Of a DNA stretch of 29,080 bases, positions 6,924 to 15,310 are shown piece after piece. Under the pieces are notes generated by a model. It was not told the origin of the DNA. It made no database searches and saw nothing but the letters and a program-made list of their open reading frames with translations. The first letter of the stretch is position 1; each line of letters opens with the position of its first letter. Source of the DNA: Pseudomonadota bacterium (GTDB taxonomy: Bacteria; Pseudomonadota; Alphaproteobacteria; Rhizobiales; Hyphomicrobiaceae); the NCBI GenBank assembly GCA_023412745.1, contig JAEZBZ010000258.1, positions 1 through 29,080 of the forward strand, in the 5' to 3' direction. The translations under genes were made by a program, and so were the position numbers.

Positions 6924-9014
6924 ATGGCGTTGACTTCGGCGTCCGGAATAGAGTCGTCTGGCAGACAGAGCGGCAAGGACGTCTGGTTCGCCGCCGGTGT
7001 CGTCTTTATTCTGACGATTCTGTTTTTGCCGTTGCCCGCGGCGGTGATCGACGTTGCGCTCGCGATCTCGATTGCGCTGTCCGTTTTGATACTCATGGTG
7101 GCTCTGTGGATTCAGAAGCCGCTTGAGTTTTCGGCCTTTCCGACCGTGCTGCTGATCGCGACGATGTTGCGCCTGGCGCTGAATATCGCGACAACCCGCT
7201 TGATTCTAACCGATGGTGCGCAGGGCATAACGGCGGCTGGGCATGTCATTGCGGGCTTTGCCAGCTTCGTGATGAGCGGCGATTTCGTCATTGGCACGAT
7301 CGTCTTTCTTATCCTTATCACGGTGAACTTCATCGTCATAACCAAGGGTGCGACGCGTATCGCGGAAGTCGGCGCACGTTTCACCCTTGATGCAATTCCT
7401 GGTAAGCAGATGGCGATCGATGCCGATCTGTCGGCCGGCTTGATCGATGACAAGGAGGCGATGAGCAGGCGCCGCGAGCTGGAGGAGGAAAGCTCCTTCT
7501 TCGGCGCGATGGACGGTGCGTCCAAGTTCGTGCGTGGCGATGCTATCGCCGGCCTGATCATTTTGGCCGTCAATATTGTCGGCGGCATCACGATCGGCAT
7601 CACCCGCTACGACATGAATTTGGGGTCGGCTGTTGACGTATTTACAAAGCTCTCGGTGGGCGACGGCCTGGTTTCGCAGATACCGGCGTTGATTGTTTCG
7701 CTCGCTGCCGGCCTGCTCGTATCCAAAGGCGGCACGCGTGGCTCCGCCGAGAAGGCGATTTTCAGCCAGCTTGGCCGCTATCCTCGGGCGCTCACCGTTG
7801 CTTCGGCTGTCGTGGCAATTTTGGCGCTCGCGCCGGGGCTGCCATTTGTGCCGTTCGCGTTGCTTTCAATTGCTTTGGCGACGGTTGCCTATTTGATCCC
7901 GAAGCGGCTGGCTGAGGAAAAGGCCGCCGTCGAAGCGCTTGAGCAGACCGCAAAAAGGGAAGCCGAAGAAGAACAGCGCAGTTCCGTCAAGGAGCAACTG
8001 CGGGCCGTTGAAATCGAGCTGTCCCTCGGAAAGCAGATTTCAAGTGCGCTGCTGCCGACGCACGGGGAACTGGCTCAGCGCGTCGCTAAAATGCGACGTG
8101 CATTTGCGCGCCAATACGGATTTGTCGTGCCGGAGATCAAGCTTTCCGACGACCTGACTTTGCCGCCAAAGACCTATCAGATCAAAATCCACGGCACGGT
8201 TACAGCCAGTGAAGCGCTGCGCATTGGCGATTTGCTGGTCATCATCGGCGAGGGTCCTCGGCCGGACGTCCCCTGCGACGAGGTTCGCGAGCCGGCGTTT
8301 GGTATGAAAGCCGTTTGGGTGCCGGAGATTTTTTCGGCAAACATCAAGCGTGAGGGCTTTACACCGATCGACAATATGTCGGTTCTGCTCACGCATATGC
8401 GCGAGGTTATTCGCAATAATCTGTCGCAATTGCTGTCCTATAAGGACGTGCGGATGTTGATTGATCGGCTTGATCCGGAGTATCGCCGGCTAGTCGACGA
8501 GATCGTGCCGTCTCAGATTTCATTTTCCGGCCTGCAGGCGGTGCTCAAGCTTTTGCTGACGGAGCGTGTCTCCATTCGCAATTTGCACCTGATATTGGAG
8601 GCGATCGCTGAAGTGGCGCCGCACGCCCGCCGCGCCGAGCAATTGGCGGAGCATGTGCGCATGCGCATGGCGCCGCAGATCTGCGGAGATCTGTCGGACG
8701 GCGGTGTCCTGAAGGTTCTGCGACTTGGTAGTCGCTGGGAACTTGTTTTCCATCAGGGCTTGAAGCGCGATGCCAAAGGAGAGGTTGCTGAATTCGATAT
8801 CGATCCGCAATTGATTGAGCAGTTCGGCGCCGACGCTACGAAGGCGATTCGATCTCATATGGACCAGGGGCACCAGTTCGTTCTGGTGACCGCACCGGAT
8901 GCCCGTCCGTACGTGCGCATGGTGACTGAGCGGCTGTTCCCGACGTTGCCCGTCTTGTCTCATCTGGAAATCGCTCGCGGCGCCCAAATCAAGACATTGG
9001 GCTCCATCTCGTGA
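6924..9014 (+). CDS. flhA: Flagellar export gate protein FlhA
   Basis: FlhA is the large inner-membrane component of the flagellar type III export gate; its C-terminal cytoplasmic ring receives export substrates and chaperones. The 696-residue protein has an N-terminal membrane half (about residues 20-325, roughly eight hydrophobic segments) carrying the family signature FPTVLLIATMLRLALNIATT at residues 72-91, and SVGDGLVSQIPALIVSLAAG near residues 245-264. A charged linker rich in Glu, Ala and Lys (about 330-365) leads to the cytoplasmic domain. Length matches the family. The ATG has GAGGG five bases upstream. The stop overlaps the fliR start as GTGA. Confidence 0.97.
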   Translation: MALTSASGIESSGRQSGKDVWFAAGVVFILTILFLPLPAAVIDVALAISIALSVLILMVALWIQKPLEFSAFPTVLLIATMLRLALNIATTRLILTDGAQGITAAGHVIAGFASFVMSGDFVIGTIVFLILITVNFIVITKGATRIAEVGARFTLDAIPGKQMAIDADLSAGLIDDKEAMSRRRELEEESSFFGAMDGASKFVRGDAIAGLIILAVNIVGGITIGITRYDMNLGSAVDVFTKLSVGDGLVSQIPALIVSLAAGLLVSKGGTRGSAEKAIFSQLGRYPRALTVASAVVAILALAPGLPFVPFALLSIALATVAYLIPKRLAEEKAAVEALEQTAKREAEEEQRSSVKEQLRAVEIELSLGKQISSALLPTHGELAQRVAKMRRAFARQYGFVVPEIKLSDDLTLPPKTYQIKIHGTVTASEALRIGDLLVIIGEGPRPDVPCDEVREPAFGMKAVWVPEIFSANIKREGFTPIDNMSVLLTHMREVIRNNLSQLLSYKDVRMLIDRLDPEYRRLVDEIVPSQISFSGLQAVLKLLLTERVSIRNLHLILEAIAEVAPHARRAEQLAEHVRMRMAPQICGDLSDGGVLKVLRLGSRWELVFHQGLKRDAKGEVAEFDIDPQLIEQFGADATKAIRSHMDQGHQFVLVTAPDARPYVRMVTERLFPTLPVLSHLEIARGAQIKTLGSIS

Positions 9015-9766
9015 ATGCACTTGGACCGGAAACGGTGCTTCTGGTCTTTGTGCTGTTTTGCCGTATCGGCGGATGTCTGATGTTGATGCCGGGCTTCGCA
9101 AGCCCGCGCGTTGCGGTGCAAATTCGGCTTTTTATTGCGATATCCGTGACGTTGGCGCTTACGCCGGTCCTGTTGCCAACCGCGCGTGCCACGGTGCCTC
9201 AGCTCGATCTAGGTCTCATGGTTGCGCTGATTGTCGGAGAAACATTGACTGGCGCGCTTATCGGCATGATGGGGCGCGTGTTTTTCCTCGCTCTGCAATT
9301 TATGGCGAGCGCGATCGCGATGTTCTGCGGCTACGGCGGCATGCCAGGAGCTGCGATCGATGAAAACGAGCCTAGTCCGCCCTTGGCGAGCCTCGTCACG
9401 ATCACGGCCACGGTGCTTTTCTTTACAACTGAACAGCACTGGGAAGTTTTACGCGGATTGACGCAATCTTACACGGTCATGCCGATATCGATGGCAATTG
9501 GCATCGACAACGGTCTGCCGCAGTTGGCTGACGCGCTATCTGACGCATTCTTTCTGACTTTGCAGATCTGCAGCCCCTTTGTCGTTTACGCGCTTATCAT
9601 CAATTTGATGTTTGGTCTCGCAAACAAACTGATACCGCAAGTACCCGTGTATTTCGTATCGCTGCCGTTCGTTCTCGCCGGTGGACTGCTGCTCCTCTAC
9701 TTCACGGTTGGCGAGGCATTGCGCCTGTTCATCGAAGGCTTTGCAAGCTGGATGCTGCGGGTATGA
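9011..9766 (+). CDS. fliR: Flagellar export gate protein FliR
   Basis: FliR assembles with FliP and FliQ into the membrane channel of the export apparatus. The 251-residue product is hydrophobic with about six membrane segments and the family features CRIGGCLMLMPGFASPRVAVQ near the N-terminus (quoted region begins at about residue 17) and GLANKLIPQVPVYFVSLPF near residue 198. It uses a GTG start that overlaps the flhA stop as GTGA; a nearby ATG is out of frame. Its own stop overlaps the next gene as ATGA. The flhA-fliR-coiled-coil gene chain is therefore likely translationally coupled. Confidence 0.94.
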   Translation: MNALGPETVLLVFVLFCRIGGCLMLMPGFASPRVAVQIRLFIAISVTLALTPVLLPTARATVPQLDLGLMVALIVGETLTGALIGMMGRVFFLALQFMASAIAMFCGYGGMPGAAIDENEPSPPLASLVTITATVLFFTTEQHWEVLRGLTQSYTVMPISMAIGIDNGLPQLADALSDAFFLTLQICSPFVVYALIINLMFGLANKLIPQVPVYFVSLPFVLAGGLLLLYFTVGEALRLFIEGFASWMLRV

Positions 9767-10173
9767 CAGACGAAAAGGCACGCCGCGTCAGCCGCTCGCG
9801 CAATATTCTCGCTGTTCAGCGCCAGTTGCAGAAAGTCGAAGAGCGACATCTGGCCGAGATCAAGCGGCGCGCCAACAGTCTGGCAGAGCTCGAGGTTGAG
9901 CTTATTGAATTGCTCAACACTGACGATACCATGCGAGGCCTATTGACGGTCACGAGCGTACGTCGCCTGAGCATGGTTCAAAGTGAGATGGCGCGCGTCG
10001 AGGAGCATCGGCAAGCCCAGGCGGAACGATTGATTGCCCAGACCAGCCGCATGAAGCTGGCGGAGAAATTGAGCGCTGAGGCGGAAGCCGATGCGCGAAA
10101 GGCACAGGACCAGCAGGATCTTTCAGAGGCTATTGAGCGCTTTCTTCGGAACTACAACGCAAGCCTCCCGTAA
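9763..10173 (+). CDS. FliJ-like coiled-coil protein
   Basis: A 136-residue, highly charged, nearly all-helical protein with heptad-rich segments (about residues 15-55 and 75-130), starting MTDEKARRVSRSRNILAVQ. It has no signal peptide or membrane segment. Size, coiled-coil character and position among export genes resemble FliJ, the soluble stalk-like partner of the FliI ATPase, but I see no decisive FliJ motif. Its ATG overlaps the fliR stop (ATGA), which ties it to the export gate. FliI itself is encoded in the convergent operon to the right. Alternative: another export chaperone or an escort for rod proteins. Confidence 0.6.
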   Translation: MTDEKARRVSRSRNILAVQRQLQKVEERHLAEIKRRANSLAELEVELIELLNTDDTMRGLLTVTSVRRLSMVQSEMARVEEHRQAQAERLIAQTSRMKLAEKLSAEAEADARKAQDQQDLSEAIERFLRNYNASLP

Positions 10174-10226
10174 GCCCTTTGAGACAATGTTGTTTTATTC
10201 GGAATCTGCTGGAACTGACCTTCACA

Positions 10227-10565
10227 ATGCCAATCGCACCAATATCCCCGCATATGGCCCACATGGACCAGTTGAGCAGTTTGACGCGGGCTGCCGAAGC
10301 GGCGTCGGCGCGGCAGGGATCTGGAAAGCAAGTTGACAAGGCCTACGTACAGTTCGAGGCGTTCGTCCTGCAGAATTTCATAGAGTCCATGCTGCCCAAG
10401 GATGCCGAGAATGTTTTCGGCGGGGGCACGGCCGGCACGATGTGGAAATCGATGCTCGCTGAGAAACTCGGGATGGAACTGGCTAAGAGTGGCCAGCTTG
10501 GCATTGCCCAGGTGATAGCTTCATCGCGGACGAGTGCTCAACCTGATCAGTCAGATAACTCGTAA
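10227..10565 (+). CDS. flgJ: FlgJ-type rod-binding protein (no muramidase domain)
   Basis: The 112-residue product carries the rod-binding domain seen at the N-terminus of FlgJ: FEAFVLQNFIESMLPKDAEN followed by GGGTAGTMWKSMLAEKLG and ELAKSGQLGIA (about residues 42-98). FlgJ helps the rod assemble. The peptidoglycan hydrolase half of enteric FlgJ is missing, as is usual in alphaproteobacteria, where a separate lytic enzyme is used. The open frame extends to a TTG at 10179, but those residues are not family-like; I chose the ATG at 10227, although its ribosome binding site is weak. A nine-base gap separates it from the FlgN-like gene. Confidence 0.82.
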   Translation: MPIAPISPHMAHMDQLSSLTRAAEAASARQGSGKQVDKAYVQFEAFVLQNFIESMLPKDAENVFGGGTAGTMWKSMLAEKLGMELAKSGQLGIAQVIASSRTSAQPDQSDNS

Positions 10566-10574
10566 AGGTGGCGG

Positions 10575-10934
10575 ATGAAGGCTGTGAATTCCATTGAGCG
10601 TGTAATCCGGCGTCTTGAGGACACGGTGAATGAAGAAACTGAATTGCTGCGCACGAACGCGGGCGTTGACCTCAACGAATTCAATGCGCGGAAAAGCCAG
10701 GGGCTTCTGGAGCTGACACGTGCGTTGAGGACATTCGATGTGCGTTCGGCTGATGACGCCACGGTGTCACGGTTGCAATCCCTGCGCAGCGCACTGAATG
10801 AAAACAGTGCTGTTTTGAACCTGCATCTCCAGGCCGTACGAGAAATCGCAATGATCGTGTCCGATACCATTCGTGAGTCGGAATCGGACGGTACCTATTC
10901 GCCGGTCGCGCAGCTCGCGGGCGCCAGGCTATGA
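10575..10934 (+). CDS. FlgN-like export chaperone
   Basis: A 119-residue soluble helical protein. The pattern of an N-terminal helix with VIRRLEDTVNEETELLRTN, a central KSQGLLELTRAL and a C-terminal LNENSAVLNLHLQAVREI followed by YSP resembles the FlgN family, the chaperone that escorts FlgK and FlgL to the export gate. The match is judged by eye and the family diverges strongly, so the name is provisional. AAGGTGG before the ATG is a good ribosome binding site. It overlaps the following membrane-protein gene as ATGA. flgK and flgL are present in this same cluster, which agrees with the role. Confidence 0.6.
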   Translation: MKAVNSIERVIRRLEDTVNEETELLRTNAGVDLNEFNARKSQGLLELTRALRTFDVRSADDATVSRLQSLRSALNENSAVLNLHLQAVREIAMIVSDTIRESESDGTYSPVAQLAGARL

Positions 10935-11395
10935 TCAAGCTGCTGGTCGTCGGTGCTTGGGTTTGCGTCGTCACGCTTGCTTCAGGCTACGCGGCCGTGA
11001 TGTGGCAGACCGGCCGCGCGCCAGAGCAGGAGGCTGAGAAATTTTTCGGCGGCCTTGATTATATCAAGACCAAAATGATCAGCGTCCCGGTTATCACCGA
11101 CGGCGCTGTGCAGGGCTATGTTGTGGCGCAATTCGTCTTCACGGTTGAAGCCAATCTGCTGAAAAAGCTTTCTGTGAAACCCGACGTTTTCCTTGTCGAT
11201 GAAGCGATCCGTACGATTTACGCTGGTCAGGGTTTCGATTTCCGCCAGATGAAAAAGCATGACCTGCCAGCTCTGGCAAAGCTGATTGCGGATAACGTCA
11301 ATGCACGCTTCGGCGCGCGGTTCGTCGAAGAAGTTCTCGTGCAAGACCTGAATTATCTTCCGAAGGAACAAATCCGCGGTCGCATGAGCCTGTAG
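10931..11395 (+). CDS. Membrane-anchored protein, possibly FliL-like
   Basis: A 154-residue protein with one N-terminal membrane segment (residues 3-25) and a periplasmic remainder. The segment GYVVAQFVFTVEANLLKKL, a helix-rich middle and VEEVLVQDLNYLPKEQIR near the C-terminus recall the fold pattern of FliL, which joins a transmembrane helix to a domain ending in a beta strand. This is an inference from layout, not from a clear motif. A standard fliL is present further right (24669). The ATG overlaps the stop of the FlgN-like gene, so it belongs to the same operon. It is the last gene before a convergent operon. Confidence 0.5.
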   Translation: MIKLLVVGAWVCVVTLASGYAAVMWQTGRAPEQEAEKFFGGLDYIKTKMISVPVITDGAVQGYVVAQFVFTVEANLLKKLSVKPDVFLVDEAIRTIYAGQGFDFRQMKKHDLPALAKLIADNVNARFGARFVEEVLVQDLNYLPKEQIRGRMSL

Positions 11396-11398
11396 CCC

Positions 11399-11416
11399 GC
11401 GCGAGGTGCGCGTTTT
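11399..11416 (+). terminator. Short terminator between convergent operons
   Basis: CGCG, loop AGGTG, CGCG (with a flanking G-T pair) is followed directly by TTTT. It lies four bases after the stop of the FliL-like gene, in the 34-base gap before the end of the convergent fliI. The stem is short but GC-only. No T run is present on the opposite strand. Confidence 0.45.
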
Positions 11417-11429
11417 AGACGTGCCAAGT

Positions 11430-12752
11430 TTATGGCGCCAGTTGGCGGGCCAGTTCCTGGAATGCATCAGTGCTGGCGGGATCGCGCGGCGACTGCTGCA
11501 GAGCGGTTATGACTTTAGGGACCAGGGCGATCGCGTTGTCCAATTCTGGATCTTCGCCGCCCTTGTAACCGCCCATCAGCCGCAAATCGCGGGTTTCTTC
11601 AAATCGCGCCATCATGGCGCGCAGCTTCATGACCAGTTTCTGTTGCTCCGGCGTCCATACCGCGTGCGCCAGTCGCGAAATGGACCGCAGCACGTTGACT
11701 GCCGGATAGCGACCCTGGTCGGCGATGGCGCGATCCAGAACAATGTGACCGTCGAGTGTGCCACGAATAGCGTCCGCGATGGGGTCGTTGTGGTCGTCGC
11801 CATCGACCAGCACTGAGAAGATTCCGGTGATCGACCCGCTGCCCTCTGGCCCTGGACCGGCCCGCTCAAGCAGTTTCGGCAATTCACTGAAGACGCCAGG
11901 CGTATATCCGCGCGCGACCGGAGGTTCGCCGGCTGCGAGATCGACGTCGCGCGCAGCGTGCGCAAAGCGCGTAATCGAGTCCACGATCAGCAGGACGTTG
12001 TTGCCCTGATCGCGAAAGTACTCAGCGATGCACATGGCCGTGCGTGGCGCGAGCCGCCGTCGCATAGGGCTTTCATCGGCGGTGGCAACCACGGCCACGA
12101 CACGATCGCGGTTAGTGCCGATCGTATCCTCGATGAACTCGCGCACTTCACGGCCGCGTTCTCCAACAAGCGCAATGACAACGGCATCGAAACCCGTTGC
12201 CTGGGCCAGCATCGCCAACAGCGTGGATTTGCCAAGCCCCGATCCGGCGAAAATGCCGATGCGTTGGCCGGCGCACAGCGGCGTAAACAGGTCGACGACG
12301 CGGATGCCGGTGCGCATCGGTTTCGTCACCCGCTGTCGCCGCATGGCGGCCGGTGGCGATCGCTCGAGTGATACGGCGTCGGCGCCCTGATCAAGAGAAC
12401 CCTGGCCATCGATCGGCAATCCGAACGCATCGAGGATGCGCCCCTTCCACGATAAGTCGGGATTGAGCGAAATCGGTCCGCGGGCGCGCACGCGGGTGCC
12501 AAGTCCGATTTTCAGTGGCTCGTTGAATGGCTTTACGGTGGCGCCGCGCTCGTCGATGCGGATCACTTCTCCGAGTTCATCGTGTCCACCGAGTTCGACG
12601 CATTGCCCCAGTTTCAGGTGCCAGGACAGACCGTCGACGCGAATGGAGGTCGGCGTTGCTTCGGATACGACGCCGCTGACCCGAATGAGACTGCTATTCC
12701 GCGACGGCGGCGCCAACGCGTCAGCGAGCGCCCTCAGAGCATTGGCTGTCAA
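11430..12752 (-). CDS. fliI: Flagellum-specific export ATPase FliI
   Basis: FliI is the hexameric ATPase at the cytoplasmic base of the flagellar export apparatus. The 440-residue product has Walker A AGSGLGKST at residues 169-177, LVGERGREVREF at 195-206 with the catalytic glutamate, Walker B NVLLIVDSITRFA at 252-264 and ARGYTPGVFSELP at 280-292. Length is normal. The predicted start is a TTG that overlaps the flgF stop as TTGA; there is no ATG near the expected N-terminus, so initiation at TTG coupled to flgF translation is likely. No recognisable fliH, its usual regulator, is next to it. It ends the leftward operon. Confidence 0.96.
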   Translation of the reverse strand: MTANALRALADALAPPSRNSSLIRVSGVVSEATPTSIRVDGLSWHLKLGQCVELGGHDELGEVIRIDERGATVKPFNEPLKIGLGTRVRARGPISLNPDLSWKGRILDAFGLPIDGQGSLDQGADAVSLERSPPAAMRRQRVTKPMRTGIRVVDLFTPLCAGQRIGIFAGSGLGKSTLLAMLAQATGFDAVVIALVGERGREVREFIEDTIGTNRDRVVAVVATADESPMRRRLAPRTAMCIAEYFRDQGNNVLLIVDSITRFAHAARDVDLAAGEPPVARGYTPGVFSELPKLLERAGPGPEGSGSITGIFSVLVDGDDHNDPIADAIRGTLDGHIVLDRAIADQGRYPAVNVLRSISRLAHAVWTPEQQKLVMKLRAMMARFEETRDLRLMGGYKGGEDPELDNAIALVPKVITALQQSPRDPASTDAFQELARQLAP

Positions 12753-13474
12753 GATGTCTCGCCCAGGGACCTGACCGCACCCTTCAGGGATGAGTCGGAA
12801 TCATTGATCGCGTTGGTGATGGCTTCAAACGCGCGGGAAACCATGATCAGCCGGCTCATTTCCAGAACCGGATTGACGTTCGCGCGCTCGGTATAACCTT
12901 GCTGCATTCCTGCCTTGGTGAAATCCAGAACAGGTGTTGCCGCCCGGTCGGGCATGACACCCGAATTTTCATAGCGGGTCAGGCGCGCGGGTTCGTCGAT
13001 CTGAAACAGCCCGATGACACCGACTTGCTGGTTATTTTGTGCAATCGTGCCGTCGCGCGAGATCGTCGGCGGTCCGGCATTGGGGTCAAGAAGGATGCCT
13101 GCCCCGCCGATGTCCAGCACCTGATGGCCGTTGAGCGTCAGCAATTCTCCAGCTTCGTTGATTTTGAAACGCCCATCACGAGTGTAAACCTGTCCGGCCG
13201 GCGTTGCGATCGATAGCCAGGCATCGCCTTCGACGGCGACGTCGAGCGCATTATCGGTGCGGACGAACTCACCGCTTCGGCGTGATATGTACGTGGAACC
13301 GTCGGTAGCAAAGGCGACCGGATCGCGCGGGACTTCCGACAGCACGGTTTCAAAACGGACCTGCTCTGCACGGAAACCAACCGTATTCGAATTCGCAACG
13401 TTGTCAGCGATCGTTGTGATGCGCTTCTGGAGCGCGATCTGGCCCGACAGCGCGACGTAAAGACCAGATTGCAT
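12749..13474 (-). CDS. flgF: Flagellar proximal-rod protein FlgF
   Basis: FlgF is a rod subunit in the periplasmic drive shaft. The 241-residue product shows the rod-protein N-terminus (YVALSGQIALQKRITTIADN and then VANSNTVGFRAE) and the matching C-terminal segment VNPVLEMSRLIMVSRAFEAI. The internal strand VYTRDGRFKINEAGELLTLN is typical for FlgF and FlgG. FlgF is preferred over FlgG because a clear flgG is present at 20621 and the length and MQSGLYVALSGQ start suit FlgF. GGGGGA lies at a good distance before the ATG. It overlaps fliI by four bases and follows the DUF1217 gene after a single base. Confidence 0.93.
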   Translation of the reverse strand: MQSGLYVALSGQIALQKRITTIADNVANSNTVGFRAEQVRFETVLSEVPRDPVAFATDGSTYISRRSGEFVRTDNALDVAVEGDAWLSIATPAGQVYTRDGRFKINEAGELLTLNGHQVLDIGGAGILLDPNAGPPTISRDGTIAQNNQQVGVIGLFQIDEPARLTRYENSGVMPDRAATPVLDFTKAGMQQGYTERANVNPVLEMSRLIMVSRAFEAITNAINDSDSSLKGAVRSLGETS

Positions 13475-13475
13475 A

Positions 13476-14261
13476 TTATCGTCCCCCGATCCTGAATTTC
13501 TGCAAGCTGGTCAAAAGGCTCAGCGTCAGTCCCGCCCGGGATTGCTGACCGATCAGCAGCGCATTCGTGGGCTGTGATACCGTCGGCCCCTCCGTGACTT
13601 CCCACATGGTCGTAAAGCGCTGGACCAGTTTTTGTAGCTTCTCGGGCTCCGAGAAATCTTCGATCTTGATTCGGTCCTGTATCGCCTTAGCCTGCTTATC
13701 GATGTCCGCGCCGGCCATCGTCGATGGCATTCCAAGGATGGTGTAGACGACCCTTTGAAGCGCCGGATCGGCCAGGATCTCATAAGCATTTTTGACGTTC
13801 GGGGCCTTGCGCGCGAAATACAGGGCCAGCCTCACGCCTTCATTCTGCGCGCCGGCATTCTCCTCAAGCGTCTGCCGCATGTATTTGTCGACAGTGCCCT
13901 GCTGCGTGACCTGGAAAACGGTTGCGTCTTCCCCATACCGCGCGAAATTGAATGTCGCTACGAAATCGCGATAGCGCTTATCGGACAGGCGATTGGCAAA
14001 GCTGCCGTCGTCGTCGATCCCCTCAGTCAGCGCTTTGCGAACGAATGCTTTGGCATAGTCCATCTCGCCGAGGCCGTGAGCCTTCATGGCGTATTTGAAA
14101 AGGCGGTCGTCGGCGAGGAAATCCTTGATCGATTTCACTTTGCCGATGTTTTCGAGATAATAGGCCGTTTCGCGCGCGACCATGGGTTGCTTGGCCGTCG
14201 TCTCAAGCGAGCGATCGATATCGTTGGCGATCAGCCGGTAGCTTATCGAGGTCGTCAGCAC
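13476..14261 (-). CDS. DUF1217 family flagellar-cluster protein
   Basis: A 261-residue protein beginning MLTTSISYRLIANDIDRSLE, with ETAYYLENIGKVKSIKDFLA and the repeated helical pattern of the DUF1217 family (FLADDRLFKYAMKAHGLGEM, then KRYRDFVATFNFARYGED). DUF1217 genes are common in rhizobial flagellar clusters beside flgF, as here, but the function is not established to my knowledge. No signal peptide is seen; the C-terminus is short and helical. The start is GTG; an upstream ATG is in another frame. It is the first gene of the leftward operon, so its promoter must lie in the 164-base divergent gap to motA. Co-transcription with flgF and fliI suggests a role in rod or export assembly. Confidence 0.85.
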   Translation of the reverse strand: MLTTSISYRLIANDIDRSLETTAKQPMVARETAYYLENIGKVKSIKDFLADDRLFKYAMKAHGLGEMDYAKAFVRKALTEGIDDDGSFANRLSDKRYRDFVATFNFARYGEDATVFQVTQQGTVDKYMRQTLEENAGAQNEGVRLALYFARKAPNVKNAYEILADPALQRVVYTILGMPSTMAGADIDKQAKAIQDRIKIEDFSEPEKLQKLVQRFTTMWEVTEGPTVSQPTNALLIGQQSRAGLTLSLLTSLQKFRIGGR

Positions 14262-14295
14262 AGCGCCCGCTCATCAGCTCGAATTTATTTCCATC

Positions 14296-14317
14296 GGTGC
14301 GCCGACAGTGGCGCATC
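14296..14317. promoter_or_regulatory. Inverted repeat in the divergent DUF1217-motA gap
   Basis: TGCGCC, loop GACAGT, GGCGCA is a perfect 6-bp inverted repeat, extended to 8 bp by one G-T and one G-C pair. The nonamer TGCGCCGAC at 14298-14306 recurs at 14340-14348, 42 bases further on, which is close to four helical turns. The 164-base gap 14262-14425 must hold promoters for both operons; I could not assign clear -35 and -10 boxes. A shared operator is an inference. Confidence 0.4.
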
Positions 14318-14425
14318 CGCCTTACCTGAAGCTGTCGATTGCGCCGACGTGCGTTTGCAACAGGCTCGCGCAAGGCTCAGCACGTCTAAGGGTTATCCAA
14401 GGGGTGCGAAGCAGGGACTGATCCA

Positions 14426-15310
14426 GTGACGATCATTATCGGGCTCATAATCACCCTGGGCTGTATGCTCGGCGGCTTCATGGCCATGGGTGGCCATGTC
14501 GGGGTGATCTGGCAGCCTTGGGAATATGTGATCATTTGTGGTGCCGCTCTCGGCACGTTTGTGGTCGCGAACCCAATGAAAACCATCAAGGATGTCGGCA
14601 AGGGAGTTGGCGAGGCCTTCAAGAACTCCGTGCCGACCCGGCAGGAGTATCTCGATGTGCTCGGCCTGCTGCATGCGCTGATGCGTGAGCTGCGCGGACC
14701 GAACCGCAATGAGCTCGAAGCGCATATCGAAAACCCCACTGAATCGGCTCTGTTCAAGAAGTATCCGGCGACGTTGGCCAACCAGGAATTGGTCAGCTTC
14801 GTTTGCGACTACTGCCGCATCATTTTGATGGGGAACGCGCGGCCTCATGAAATCGAATCGCTGATGGACGAGGAAATCGAGACCGTCCGTCATGACAAGA
14901 TGAAGGCTCAGCACGCGCTGGTCACGGTATCCGAGGGACTGCCGGCGCTTGGCATCGTCGCGGCCGTTCTGGGTGTCATCAAGGCCATGGGTGCGCTGGA
15001 TCAGGCGCCCGAGGTTCTGGGAGCGCTGATCGGTGCTGCGCTGGTTGGTACGTTCGCGGGCATTTTCTTTTCCTATGCCGTCGTGTCTCCCATAGCGACG
15101 AAGATGAAGCTGGTGCGTGAAAAGCGTCTGCGCCTGTATGTCGTCGTCAAACAGACGCTGCTGGCATTTATGAATGGCGCGATGCCTCAGGTTGCGACCG
15201 AACACGGCCGCAAGACCATATCGGCCTACGAGCGCCCGTCGATCGATGATGTCGAGCAGGCCGCGCTGTCAGGTGGTGGCGAAGAGGCAGCTCGCAAGGA
15301 GGCTGCGTGA
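14426..15310 (+). CDS. motA: Stator proton channel protein MotA
   Basis: MotA forms the stator with MotB and converts ion flow into torque on FliG. The 294-residue protein has four membrane segments (about residues 2-21, 33-49, 170-190 and 199-220). Residues known to matter in E. coli MotA fall at the same numbers: Arg90 and Glu98 in the cytoplasmic loop, Pro173 in GLPALG and Pro222 in VVSPIA. The start is GTG, preceded by CAGGGA. motB is not adjacent; fliM follows instead and overlaps by four bases. This matches rhizobial order, where motB is encoded elsewhere. It is the first gene of the long rightward operon. Confidence 0.97.
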   Translation: MTIIIGLIITLGCMLGGFMAMGGHVGVIWQPWEYVIICGAALGTFVVANPMKTIKDVGKGVGEAFKNSVPTRQEYLDVLGLLHALMRELRGPNRNELEAHIENPTESALFKKYPATLANQELVSFVCDYCRIILMGNARPHEIESLMDEEIETVRHDKMKAQHALVTVSEGLPALGIVAAVLGVIKAMGALDQAPEVLGALIGAALVGTFAGIFFSYAVVSPIATKMKLVREKRLRLYVVVKQTLLAFMNGAMPQVATEHGRKTISAYERPSIDDVEQAALSGGGEEAARKEAA

